This document shows, one piece after another, positions 34,927-43,000 of a DNA stretch of 64,000 bases. The stretch covers positions 25,362 to 89,361 of the forward strand of contig CAYWSH010000002.1 in NCBI GenBank assembly GCA_964460655.1, in the 5' to 3' direction. Position 1 is the stretch's first letter, and each line of letters opens with the position of its first letter. This DNA is from CAVUAF01 sp964460655 (GTDB lineage Bacteria; Acidobacteriota; Terriglobia; Terriglobales; Acidobacteriaceae). A program made the translations under genes and the position numbers. Below the pieces are notes generated by a model, which was given only the letters and a program-made list of their open reading frames with translations, was not told where the DNA came from and did no database searches.

Positions 34927-36282
34927 ATGGGCACTCTTCCGAAAACAGCACCCGCCAGTTCTGTCTCTGAGTTCCAAGCCAAGATCGAGGCGCGCACCGC
35001 GCGGATCGGCATCATCGGTCTGGGCTACGTCGGCCTGCCGCTCGGCCTGCTCTACAGCGCGCAGAAGTTCAAGATCACCGGCTTCGACATCGACAAGAAG
35101 AAGGTCGACACACTTAACGCCGGCGGTTCTTACATCTTCCGCATCACGAAAGATGAGATCGCCGATGCGCGCAAGGAAGGCTTCGCCGCGACAGCCGATT
35201 ACGCCAACATCTCGCAGATGGACGCGATCATCATCTGCGTGCCGACGCCGCTCGACGAGCACCACGAGCCTGACCTGAGCTTCATCGTCAATACGGCGGA
35301 GAACATCGCGCCGCATCTGCGCGCGGGGCAACTCGTTGTACTGGAGAGCACGACGTATCCGGGCACGACCGAAGAAGTCATGGTGCCGATCCTGGAGAAG
35401 ACCGGCCTGAAGGCTGCGCGCAACGGCTCGAGCGGCGCCAACGAGTTTTTCGTCGCCTTCTCACCCGAGCGTGAGGACCCGGGCAATGACACCGTGGCGC
35501 GCCACGACATCCCCAAAGTCGTCGGCGGGCTCGATACGCGGGCTTCGCAGATGGCGAGCGCGATGTACAACTCGATCTTCCGCCGCGTGGTGCCGGTCTC
35601 GTCGCCCGCAGCCGCGGAGATGACGAAGCTGCTGGAGAACATCTATCGCTGCGTGAACATCGCGCTGGTCAACGAGCTGAAGATGCTCTCGCTGCGCATG
35701 GGCATCGACATCTGGGAAGTGATCGACGCGGCCAAGACCAAGCCGTTCGGTTTCCAGGCGTTCTACCCCGGCCCCGGCCTCGGCGGGCATTGCATACCCA
35801 TCGATCCGTTCTATCTTTCGTGGAAGGCGAAGCAGTACGACTTCCACACCAAGTTCATCGAGTTGGCCGGCGAAGTGAACGTCGCCATGCCGTATCACGT
35901 GGTGACGGCTGTCGCGCGCGCACTCAACCAGCACAAGAAGGCGATGAACGGCTCCAAGGTCCTGGTGCTCGGCGTCGCGTACAAGAAAGACATCGACGAC
36001 CTGCGCGAATCGCCGGCGCTCACCATCATCGAGCAACTGCAGAAGGAGGGCGCGACGGTCAGCTACAACGATCCATACTTTGCCACCGTCGGACGCGGCC
36101 GCCACTACGACCTGCAGATGAAGAACACACCGCTCGAGAAGGTCGGCGAGTTCGATTGTGTCGTCATCGTCACGGACCACACCAGCTACGACTACCAGAA
36201 GATCGTGAACGAAGCGAAGCTGGTGGTCGATACGCGTGGCGCGACGCGCAAGCTCGAATCGCCCAAGATCGTGCGCTGCTGA
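34927..36282 (+). CDS. nucleotide-sugar dehydrogenase (UDP-N-acetylglucosamine 6-dehydrogenase, WbpA-like)
   Basis: 451 residues with the UDP-glucose/GDP-mannose dehydrogenase three-domain layout: IIGLGYVGLPLG (29-40, NAD site), STTYPGTTEE and SPEREDPGN, the KLLENIYRCVNIALVNELK dimer helix, and the catalytic Cys289 in GPGLGGHCIPIDPFYLSWK. The last motif and the SPERE-DPGN wording match the UDP-HexNAc dehydrogenases (WbpA/WbpO/TviB) rather than Ugd. It would oxidise UDP-GlcNAc or UDP-GalNAc to the uronic acid. The next gene, an epimerase, overlaps by one base, which supports a WbpP/TviC-like pair. The substrate is inferred from motifs. Confidence 0.87.
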   Translation: MGTLPKTAPASSVSEFQAKIEARTARIGIIGLGYVGLPLGLLYSAQKFKITGFDIDKKKVDTLNAGGSYIFRITKDEIADARKEGFAATADYANISQMDAIIICVPTPLDEHHEPDLSFIVNTAENIAPHLRAGQLVVLESTTYPGTTEEVMVPILEKTGLKAARNGSSGANEFFVAFSPEREDPGNDTVARHDIPKVVGGLDTRASQMASAMYNSIFRRVVPVSSPAAAEMTKLLENIYRCVNIALVNELKMLSLRMGIDIWEVIDAAKTKPFGFQAFYPGPGLGGHCIPIDPFYLSWKAKQYDFHTKFIELAGEVNVAMPYHVVTAVARALNQHKKAMNGSKVLVLGVAYKKDIDDLRESPALTIIEQLQKEGATVSYNDPYFATVGRGRHYDLQMKNTPLEKVGEFDCVVIVTDHTSYDYQKIVNEAKLVVDTRGATRKLESPKIVRC

Positions 36283-37241
36283 TGGCTACTTACTGCATCA
36301 CCGGCATCGGGGGCTTCATCGGCTCCTCGATCGCGCGTGAATTGCTGCGCCGCGGCGAGACCGTGCGCGGCATCGACGATTTCTCCACTGGCCGCCGCGA
36401 GAACCTTGCCGATATCCGCGCGCAGCTCGACCTGCGCGAAGATTCTATCCTCGACGTCGCTGCGGTGAACGATGCCGTGAAGGGCGCGGACTACGTCCTG
36501 CACCAGGCGGCGATCCCGTCGGTCCCGCGCTCGGTCGCCGATCCTGTCGGCACGTGCACGGTGAACCTGCTCGGGACGCTGAATGTTCTGGTCGCGGCGC
36601 GCGACGCCAAGGTGAAGCGCGTAGTGTATGCCGCGTCGTCATCCGCCTATGGCGATACGCCGACTCTGCCGAAGTACGAAGCCATGACGCCGAACCCGAT
36701 CTCGCCGTACGCGGTTGCGAAGCTCGGCGGCGAGCATTTCATGGTGTCGTTCTTCCGCTGCTACGGCCTGCCGACCGTGTGCTTGCGCTACTTCAACATC
36801 TTCGGCCCGCACCAGGACCCGAACTCGATGTACTCGGCCGTCTCAGCAAAGTTCATCACCCAGATGCTGAACGGCCAGACGCCCACCATCTTCGGTGACG
36901 GTGAGACCAGCCGCGACTTCACCTACATTGACAATGCCGTCAGTGCGAACCTGCTGGCGTGCTCCGCGCCCGAAGAGAAAGTCGCCGGGCGCGTCTTTAA
37001 CATCGCCACCGGTACGCGTATCACGCTGAACGAGGTGTATGCGCAGCTGCAGCAGATCATCGGCTTCACGAAGCCGGCGAATTACGGGCCGTCACGTCCC
37101 GGCGATGTGAAGCACTCTCTCGCCGACATCACGCAGGCGCAGGAGCGGCTCGGCTACAAGGTGCTCGTCCCGTTCGAAGAGGGTCTGCGCCGCACCGTGG
37201 CCTGGTACAAAGAAAGCGCCACGCACGCCGCCAAGGCGTGA
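36282..37241 (+). CDS. NAD-dependent epimerase (WbpP/TviC-like UDP-HexNAc(A) 4-epimerase)
   Basis: 319 residues. ITGIGGFIGSSI (6-17) is the NAD site, and HQAAIPSVPRSVADP is the hallmark of the WbpP/TviC branch of 4-epimerases that accept N-acetylated or uronic UDP-sugars. The catalytic pair is YAVAK, and LRYFNIFGPHQDPNSMYSAV follows. With the upstream dehydrogenase it could make UDP-GalNAcA. The start ATG 36282 overlaps the dehydrogenase stop (TGATG). Note GIGG in place of the usual GGAG in the NAD loop. Confidence 0.87.
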   Translation: MATYCITGIGGFIGSSIARELLRRGETVRGIDDFSTGRRENLADIRAQLDLREDSILDVAAVNDAVKGADYVLHQAAIPSVPRSVADPVGTCTVNLLGTLNVLVAARDAKVKRVVYAASSSAYGDTPTLPKYEAMTPNPISPYAVAKLGGEHFMVSFFRCYGLPTVCLRYFNIFGPHQDPNSMYSAVSAKFITQMLNGQTPTIFGDGETSRDFTYIDNAVSANLLACSAPEEKVAGRVFNIATGTRITLNEVYAQLQQIIGFTKPANYGPSRPGDVKHSLADITQAQERLGYKVLVPFEEGLRRTVAWYKESATHAAKA

Positions 37242-37298
37242 GCGTAACTTCGCGCTAGACGCCGCTTTTCCTTCACGCCATAATTCCGCTGGATTCTC

Positions 37299-38969
37299 AT
37301 GTCTAATCCGCCCACTGCCGCGACCATGACCATCAGCTCCAGCGCCTTGCCGGTGCTGGTGATGGTGTCGGGCGCCGAACAGACGCGCGTGCCCATCATG
37401 CGCACGCCTTTCGGCATCGGGCGCAAGACAGACAAAGACCTGGTCATCGCCGATCCGCGCGTTTCGCGCGATCACGCCAACATCGTGATGGAGCAGGGCG
37501 ACTTCGTCCTGATCGACCTGGGCAGCAAGCACGGCACCTTCGTCAACGGCAACAAGATCGACCGCCACCGTCTGCAGAAGAACGACCGCATGGAGTTCGG
37601 CGCGGGCGACAAGGTCTTCGTCATCTTCAATCCCGACCGCGCCGATACGAATGCGGCGCGCGAGTTCCTCAGCCAGATTTCGGCCATGCCGGCGACGCCT
37701 TCGGGCGCCGCGTCGGACCTGGAAAAGCTGAAGCTATTCCTTGAGGCCGCACGCAAGCTGAACACGTCAGGCGTGGTGGATGAGGTCCTGGTCACGCTGA
37801 TCGACGCCACGCTGCGCATCACGCACGCCGAACGCGGCTTCGTCTACCTGCGGCAGGACGATGCTTCGCTACGGCTCGTGGCGGCGCGCAGCGCGAAGGG
37901 CGAGACGCTGGTCGACGACAAGAACATCTCGCACTCCATCGTGCAGGACGCGGTGAAGGGTGCGAGCGAATTCCTCATCACCGACACGAGCAAGAGCTCG
38001 AACATGGCCGGACGCGACAGCATCGTGGCGTTCGACCTGCGTACCGTCATTTGCATCCCGCTGCGCCGCACGCAGTTCTACGAGAAGAAGGGAGAGGATG
38101 GCACGCCGGGCAGTACCGAGATCATGGGCGTGCTCTATCTCGACAGCCGCTTTGCGTCGCGCGAGATCACCGAGGTGAGCAACGACATCCTGCGCGCGAT
38201 CGCGACGGAAGCAGCCGCGCTCGTGGAGAACGCGAAGCTGGTGCAGACGGAAGCGGCCGCGCGTCAGATGCAGCAGGAGCTTGCCATCGCGGCCTCGATC
38301 CAGCAGCGGCTCATGACCGTGACGATCCCTGACGTGCCCTACGCCGGCGTGCGCGCCAAGAACTTGCCGTGCCGCGAGATCGGAGGCGACTTCTACGACG
38401 CCGTCCTCACCGACCACGGACTCGCCATCATCCTCGCCGACGTGTGCGGCAAGGGAGTATCCGCCGCTATCCTCGGCTCGATCCTGCAGGGCATGGTTTA
38501 TTCGCAGCTGCAGGCCGGCGCCAGCACTCTGGTGGAGATCGTCGCCGCGGCGAACAAATTCCTCTGCCTGAAGAGCGTCGGCGAAAAATACGCGACCATG
38601 CTCGTGGCGCTGCTACGCCCTGACGGCACGCTCGAGTTCGTCAATTGCGGCCACGTCCCCCCCGTGTTGCTGCAGCAAGGCAAGCCGACGCGCCCAAGCG
38701 AAGGCAATCTGCCCGTTGGCCTCCTGCCCATCGCGCAGTACGAGAGCGCGACCTATAAGCTCAATGCGGGCGATCGTCTCATCGTCGTGACGGACGGCGT
38801 CACCGAGGCAGAAGACGTGACCGGCGAATTCTTCGGCAACGAGCGGCTCGAGTCCGCGGCGGCCTGCGACAGTCCCTTCGACCAGATCTTCCGTCGCGTT
38901 GCCGAATTCTGCGGTCCCGTGCCGTTCAACGACGACTGCACGGTGCTCGAGCTCACCTACAAGGGTTGA
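37299..38969 (+). CDS. FHA-GAF-PP2C (SpoIIE/RsbU-type) serine phosphatase
   Basis: 556 residues. An FHA domain lies at about 30-100 (FGIGRKTDKDLVIADPRVSRDHA and DLGSKHGTFVNG, the phosphothreonine-binding loop residues). A GAF domain follows at about 140-300, then a short helix, then an SpoIIE-type PP2C phosphatase at 330-553 with REIGGDFYDA, ADVCGKGVSAA and TDGVTEAED carrying the metal Asp residues. Such proteins dephosphorylate anti-sigma-factor antagonists or similar targets in response to signals read by FHA and GAF. The partner is not in the window. A -10-like CATAAT (37279-37284) lies just upstream. Confidence 0.88.
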   Translation: MSNPPTAATMTISSSALPVLVMVSGAEQTRVPIMRTPFGIGRKTDKDLVIADPRVSRDHANIVMEQGDFVLIDLGSKHGTFVNGNKIDRHRLQKNDRMEFGAGDKVFVIFNPDRADTNAAREFLSQISAMPATPSGAASDLEKLKLFLEAARKLNTSGVVDEVLVTLIDATLRITHAERGFVYLRQDDASLRLVAARSAKGETLVDDKNISHSIVQDAVKGASEFLITDTSKSSNMAGRDSIVAFDLRTVICIPLRRTQFYEKKGEDGTPGSTEIMGVLYLDSRFASREITEVSNDILRAIATEAAALVENAKLVQTEAAARQMQQELAIAASIQQRLMTVTIPDVPYAGVRAKNLPCREIGGDFYDAVLTDHGLAIILADVCGKGVSAAILGSILQGMVYSQLQAGASTLVEIVAAANKFLCLKSVGEKYATMLVALLRPDGTLEFVNCGHVPPVLLQQGKPTRPSEGNLPVGLLPIAQYESATYKLNAGDRLIVVTDGVTEAEDVTGEFFGNERLESAAACDSPFDQIFRRVAEFCGPVPFNDDCTVLELTYKG

Positions 38970-38989
38970 CCCGCCGCATCGAATAGACA

Positions 38990-39020
38990 TCTCTGCGTCC
39001 TCTGCGTACTCTGCGTCAGG
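38990..39020. repeat. CTCTGCGT tandem repeat
   Basis: Three near-copies of CTCTGCGTC/A follow each other between the phosphatase gene and the next gene; a two-copy version is at 40744-40765. The GTG start of the following gene overlaps the end of the repeat. Confidence 0.55.
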
Positions 39021-40744
39021 TGTCGAACAAGTCCCATCAACTCATCCTCGCGCTGGCGCTCCTGCTCACCGCGCTCGTCTTCGGTGCGACGCTGCGCTTT
39101 GATTTCATCTACGACGACTGGCCACAGATCGTCAGCAATCCTGTGGTACAGGCGTGGCATTTCGTACCCGGCTACTTCATCCATCACGTCTGGAGCCACA
39201 TCTACCCGACGTGGCCCGGCAACTACTACCGTCCGCTGTTTCTGGTGTGGCTGCGGTTGAACCACGCGCTCTTCGGATTGCAGCCTTTCGGCTGGCACCT
39301 GACCACCGTGCTCGCGCACCTCGGTGTGACATGGATGGTGTATTGGCTGGCGTTGCGCCTCACGCGCGACCGCGTGACGTCCGCGATCGCCGCGCTGCTC
39401 TTCGGTGTGCATCCCACGCACATCGAGACCGTCGCCTGGGTCTCCGGCGTGAGCGAGCCGTTGCTCGCGCTTTTCTTCATCCCGGCATTCGTCCTCTACC
39501 TCGAATCGCGCGAAACAACGGGGATGGGTGGACGTGGGCGACTCGCCCGCGTGCTCTCGTATCTCTGCTATGCCGGCGCGTTGCTCTCGAAAGAGACTTC
39601 GATCGTTTTGCCTGGCCTGGTCTTCGGGTATGAATGGTTACGTGTGGACACGGGCGACTCGCGCGTGTCACGGATCGGGAGGGCAATCCGCGGCACTATC
39701 CCGTACATCCTCCTCTCGGTTGCTTATCTCGTCGCCCGCCAGCTAGTGCTGAAGAGCGTTGCCCATCCGGAGGCCGGCGTCACGCCGCTGACGGTCGTGC
39801 TGACGTGGCCGTCGCTCGTCATCTTTTATTTATGGCATCTCGTCGCGCCGGTGGCGGTGAATTTGTTCTACGACGTCGGTTATGTGACGTCCGCCGGCTT
39901 GATGTTCTGGCTGCCGTTGCTGGTAGTGCTCGCGATCGTGTTCGGCCTCTCGCGCTGGGCGAAAGCCTCAAGCGCAGCCGCCATGGCTGCGCTGTGGCTC
40001 TTCCTGCCGCTGGTGCCGCCGCTCGTGAGCATCGCCGTGTTCGAGAACGGCGAGATCGTGCACGACCGCTATCTCTACCTGCCGTCGATCGGCTTCGCGA
40101 TCCTGGTGGCCATGGCCATCACGCGGATTCCCGCGAGCCGAGCCGAGTTCTTCGCGCTGCCGGCGTCGCGCATCGGTCCGGTGTTCGCCGTCGCTGCTTT
40201 GTTCGCGGTCCTCACTGCGACGCAGAGCATCCACTGGGCGAACAATCTGCTGCTGTATCACTGGGGTGTCCAGCAGGCACCGCAGAACGCGCTGGCGCGC
40301 ATCCATCTCGGCACCGAGATGCTGAAACGCGGCGATCCCACGAGCGCGATGCGCCTCTACCACGAAGCACATGACCTGGCGCCGGAAATGTGGTCGGCGA
40401 ACTTCGTGCTCGGTTTCGCCTACTACCAGATCGGCCGGCCGGCAGACGCCGAGACGTGGCTGCGCGCAGCGGCGCGCATCACACCGCAGAACCCGAACCA
40501 GTATTTCTTCCTCGCGCTCGTGCTGCTGCAGCAGGGCCGCTATGACGAAGCGGAAGCCTCGGCGCGCCATGCCCTCGAACTCTGGCCGAAAGGCGCGGGC
40601 TTTCACTACGCCGTCGGCATGGCGCTCGAGAAGAAAGGGCAGCTCGCCGCCGCCCGCGCCGAGTACGAAGCTGAACTGAAAAACGATCCGACGTCGGGAG
40701 CTGCTGGCAACATTCGGGAGATAGATAAACGGCTCGCCCGCTGA
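39020..40744 (+). CDS. TMTC-like membrane glycosyltransferase with C-terminal TPRs
   Basis: 574 residues. About ten membrane helices occupy residues 8-420; the first outer loop has FIYDDWPQI with an Asp-Asp pair and YYRPLFLVWLRLNHALFG, the hallmark of GT-C mannosyltransferases of the TMTC/DUF1736 group. After them, three to four TPR motifs (about 430-570: YQIGRPADAETWLRAAARI, LLQQGRYDEAEASARHALEL) end the protein. It should transfer a sugar from a polyprenyl-phosphate donor to an exported protein or glycan. GTG 39020 is the likeliest start (no clear ribosome site; a repeat lies just upstream). Confidence 0.8.
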   Translation: MSNKSHQLILALALLLTALVFGATLRFDFIYDDWPQIVSNPVVQAWHFVPGYFIHHVWSHIYPTWPGNYYRPLFLVWLRLNHALFGLQPFGWHLTTVLAHLGVTWMVYWLALRLTRDRVTSAIAALLFGVHPTHIETVAWVSGVSEPLLALFFIPAFVLYLESRETTGMGGRGRLARVLSYLCYAGALLSKETSIVLPGLVFGYEWLRVDTGDSRVSRIGRAIRGTIPYILLSVAYLVARQLVLKSVAHPEAGVTPLTVVLTWPSLVIFYLWHLVAPVAVNLFYDVGYVTSAGLMFWLPLLVVLAIVFGLSRWAKASSAAAMAALWLFLPLVPPLVSIAVFENGEIVHDRYLYLPSIGFAILVAMAITRIPASRAEFFALPASRIGPVFAVAALFAVLTATQSIHWANNLLLYHWGVQQAPQNALARIHLGTEMLKRGDPTSAMRLYHEAHDLAPEMWSANFVLGFAYYQIGRPADAETWLRAAARITPQNPNQYFFLALVLLQQGRYDEAEASARHALELWPKGAGFHYAVGMALEKKGQLAAARAEYEAELKNDPTSGAAGNIREIDKRLAR

Positions 40745-40765
40745 CTCTGCGTCCTCTGCGTTAGG
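40744..40765. repeat. CTCTGCGT repeat, two units
   Basis: ACTCTGCGTCCTCTGCGTT lies in the 23-base gap between two convergent genes and repeats the element at 38990-39020. Confidence 0.5.
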
Positions 40766-40767
40766 TT

Positions 40768-41967
40768 CTACTCCGTCATGATGAACAAGGGCTTCATCTC
40801 GAAGGTGTGATACTTCGGCCGCAGGCGGTCTGTATCGTAGTGCTCGTTCACATCCACTAGCTTCTTCGACGCGGTCACTGCCGTGATCGGGATGTTGTCG
40901 TAGCGCCCGTTGCGCAGCACGACGAGCCGTCCGTGCGACTTGGCCAGCACAAGGTCGAGCGCGAGGTTCCCATAGGCCATGGGGACGATGGAATCGACGG
41001 CGTCGGGATCGCCGCCACGCACGAGATACGCGAGCTTCTGCGTGATGCACTCCACCGGAGTACCGTGGTTGTACTTGGGCGAGAGTTCCTTCAGTTTTTC
41101 CGCTACGGCATCGCCGATGCCGCCCAGTTTCTTGTGGCCGAACGCATCGGTGACCTCGCCCTCGAACTTCATCGCACCGCCGGCGAACGTCGCGCCTTCG
41201 CTGATCAGCACGACCGAGTAGCGGCTCGGGTTTTTGCGCCGGTCTTCCACTAACAACTCCGTCAACCGCTCGATGTCGAACGGATGCTCCGGAATGACGC
41301 AGCGGTTCGCCGCACCCGCCATCGTGGGCAGCATGGCGGTGAAGCCGGCGTAGCGACCGAAGACTTCAAGCACCAGGAAGCGCTCGTGTGAACCTGCTGA
41401 CGTGCGCAAAGCGTTCGCGAGCGCGATCGTTCGCGTGACACACGTCGAGAAGCCGATGCAGTAATCGGTCCCCGGAACATCGTTGTCCATCGTCTTCGGG
41501 ATGGCAATGACCTTCACGCCCTCCTGGAAAAGCCGCACGCCGTAGCTCAGCGTGTCGTCGCCGCCGATGGGGATGAGGTAATCGATCCCCAGCCATTCCA
41601 GGTTCTTCAGCACCTCGCTCGTGAGGTCGTTCTTGGGAGCGTTGAAGCGTGACGCCAGGTGCGCCGGCACATCGCGCTGCTTGATGTTGCTGGGATTGGT
41701 GCGCGACGTGTGCAGGAACGTACCGCCGGTGCGCCCGGCGCGATGCACGACTTCTTCTGACAGGACCTGAAAATTGTCGCTGTTGTCGTGCTGCTCATCG
41801 CGCACGATGTCCACCAGTCCCGCCCAGCCGCGCCGGATACCGACCACCTGGTAACCCTCGCGCAGCGCGCGGAACGTGGCCGATCGGATCGCAGGATTGA
41901 GTCCGGGCACATCACCGCCGCCGGTCAAGACACCGATCACACCTTTCTTCGACTTCACTACTCCCAT
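40768..41967 (-). CDS. pfkA: 6-phosphofructokinase, pyrophosphate-type active-site residues
   Basis: 399 residues, longer than the 320 of E. coli PfkA. It has TGGGDVPGLN (15-24), IGGDDTLSYG (134-143) and PKTMDNDVPGTD (157-168). In ATP-using enzymes the last two read GGDGS and PGTIDND. The Asp after GGD and the Lys before TMDN are the residues known to favour pyrophosphate over ATP, so this protein probably uses pyrophosphate and could work reversibly. The start follows a TAGAAT -10 box. It is alone on the reverse strand. Confidence 0.88.
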   Translation of the reverse strand: MGVVKSKKGVIGVLTGGGDVPGLNPAIRSATFRALREGYQVVGIRRGWAGLVDIVRDEQHDNSDNFQVLSEEVVHRAGRTGGTFLHTSRTNPSNIKQRDVPAHLASRFNAPKNDLTSEVLKNLEWLGIDYLIPIGGDDTLSYGVRLFQEGVKVIAIPKTMDNDVPGTDYCIGFSTCVTRTIALANALRTSAGSHERFLVLEVFGRYAGFTAMLPTMAGAANRCVIPEHPFDIERLTELLVEDRRKNPSRYSVVLISEGATFAGGAMKFEGEVTDAFGHKKLGGIGDAVAEKLKELSPKYNHGTPVECITQKLAYLVRGGDPDAVDSIVPMAYGNLALDLVLAKSHGRLVVLRNGRYDNIPITAVTASKKLVDVNEHYDTDRLRPKYHTFEMKPLFIMTE

Positions 41968-41990
41968 CGTGCGTCGCTCCTGAATCCTTC

Positions 41991-41996
41991 ATTCTA
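41991..41996 (-). promoter_or_regulatory. -10 box TAGAAT of the phosphofructokinase gene
   Basis: On the reverse strand TAGAAT ends 23 bases before the ATG at 41967. A ribosome site AGGAG lies between. Confidence 0.45.
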
Positions 41997-42071
41997 GCGC
42001 GGCGCGACGATGCGTCTCGCGATGCGGGCCGTAGACGCTCCCGTTGTTGGCGAGTCGGGTTAAAAGAAAGA

Positions 42072-42094
42072 AGGCCGCCCGGTGAGCGGCCTTG
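42072..42094 (-). terminator. intrinsic terminator of the FN3 protein gene
   Basis: AAGGCCGC / GCGGCCTT stem (42072-42079 with 42087-42094) followed on the reverse strand by TCTTTCTTTT. It lies 23 bases after the stop of the gene at 42117-42866. Confidence 0.65.
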
Positions 42095-42116
42095 GTTCTC
42101 GTTACGTTGTTCGTCG

Positions 42117-42866
42117 TTATCGCTGCACGATCTCGGGCTGCTGATGCTGCACCGCTCCCGCACCGGCGGCCGGTGTAGTCAGCTTAAACTTCAAGCTGTA
42201 GGACGACGTGCCGCTGCCTTCGGCCTGGCCCGCCTTGATCTGGAAGTAATACGGCGTGCTGGGCTGCAGGTTGGTCATGGTGATGCGGTGGTCCGTTCCG
42301 CCCCAGGGCGCCTGCGCGTTCTGCGACATGTTGTTCGCGTCGGTGCCGAAACGCATCACTGCGCTCGACGCTACGGTCGTCTTGAAAAGAATGACGGCTT
42401 GGTTCGCGGTCATGTTCTCGATCTCGACATAGTTGATGATGCTGGCATTCGACGCCGTGGACTGCCCGCTGATGAAGCCGGTATTGTCCTGGCCTTGCGG
42501 CGCCACGCCGTTCACCGTGGTCGAGAAGCTCTTTATATCGCTCTCCGTGCGCGTGCCGGTGCCCGAGGCCTGCGCCGAGACGACCTTGAAGTAATAGGTC
42601 TTGCCCGGGTCGAGGTTCTTCACCGTGACGCGATGGGTGGTTCCGCCCCACGGAGCGCGTGCGGTGTGGTTGAGGCTGTTCTGTTCGGTGCCGTAGCGCA
42701 GCACCGTGTTCGCTTCCACGTTGGTGGACCACGCGATCACGGCGTCGGTATCGCTCACGTGTTCAACCACCGGTCCGTTGATGATCTGCACGGCAGCCGG
42801 TTGCTGCGCCACGCCCCAGGCCGCGAGCGCCAAGAGCAGCAGTGTGGTGAATCCCAGTTTGCGCAT
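42117..42866 (-). CDS. secreted protein with two fibronectin type III domains
   Basis: 249 residues. A signal peptide (1-20, cleaving near WGVAQQ) precedes two copies of an FN3/purple-acid-phosphatase-N-like domain, at about 25-120 and 140-232. Both contain the same core: V-x-x-RYGT or MRFGT, then APWGGT-x-HR-x-T-x-x-NL-x-P and TYYF or PYYFQI. It is likely a periplasmic or surface protein. Partner and role are unknown. It is divergent from cstA. Confidence 0.8.
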   Translation of the reverse strand: MRKLGFTTLLLLALAAWGVAQQPAAVQIINGPVVEHVSDTDAVIAWSTNVEANTVLRYGTEQNSLNHTARAPWGGTTHRVTVKNLDPGKTYYFKVVSAQASGTGTRTESDIKSFSTTVNGVAPQGQDNTGFISGQSTASNASIINYVEIENMTANQAVILFKTTVASSAVMRFGTDANNMSQNAQAPWGGTDHRITMTNLQPSTPYYFQIKAGQAEGSGTSSYSLKFKLTTPAAGAGAVQHQQPEIVQR

Positions 42867-42987
42867 AGTTACCCCTCCTGACTTCCGCGGAACGGTCTGC
42901 GGAGAAGTCGGTAACGGTTTGGATGCGCTCGCGTTTTGCGGCGTGGCCCTCAGCCCGATACGCGTCTAAGGTACCGGAACGTTGCTT

Positions 42988-42993
42988 TAGAAT
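42988..42993 (+). promoter_or_regulatory. -10 box TAGAAT of cstA
   Basis: TTTAGAAT overlaps a possible first ATG (42992). The transcript would begin near 43000, which makes the second ATG (43001) a leaderless start. Confidence 0.45.
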
Positions 42994-43000
42994 GCCTCGC

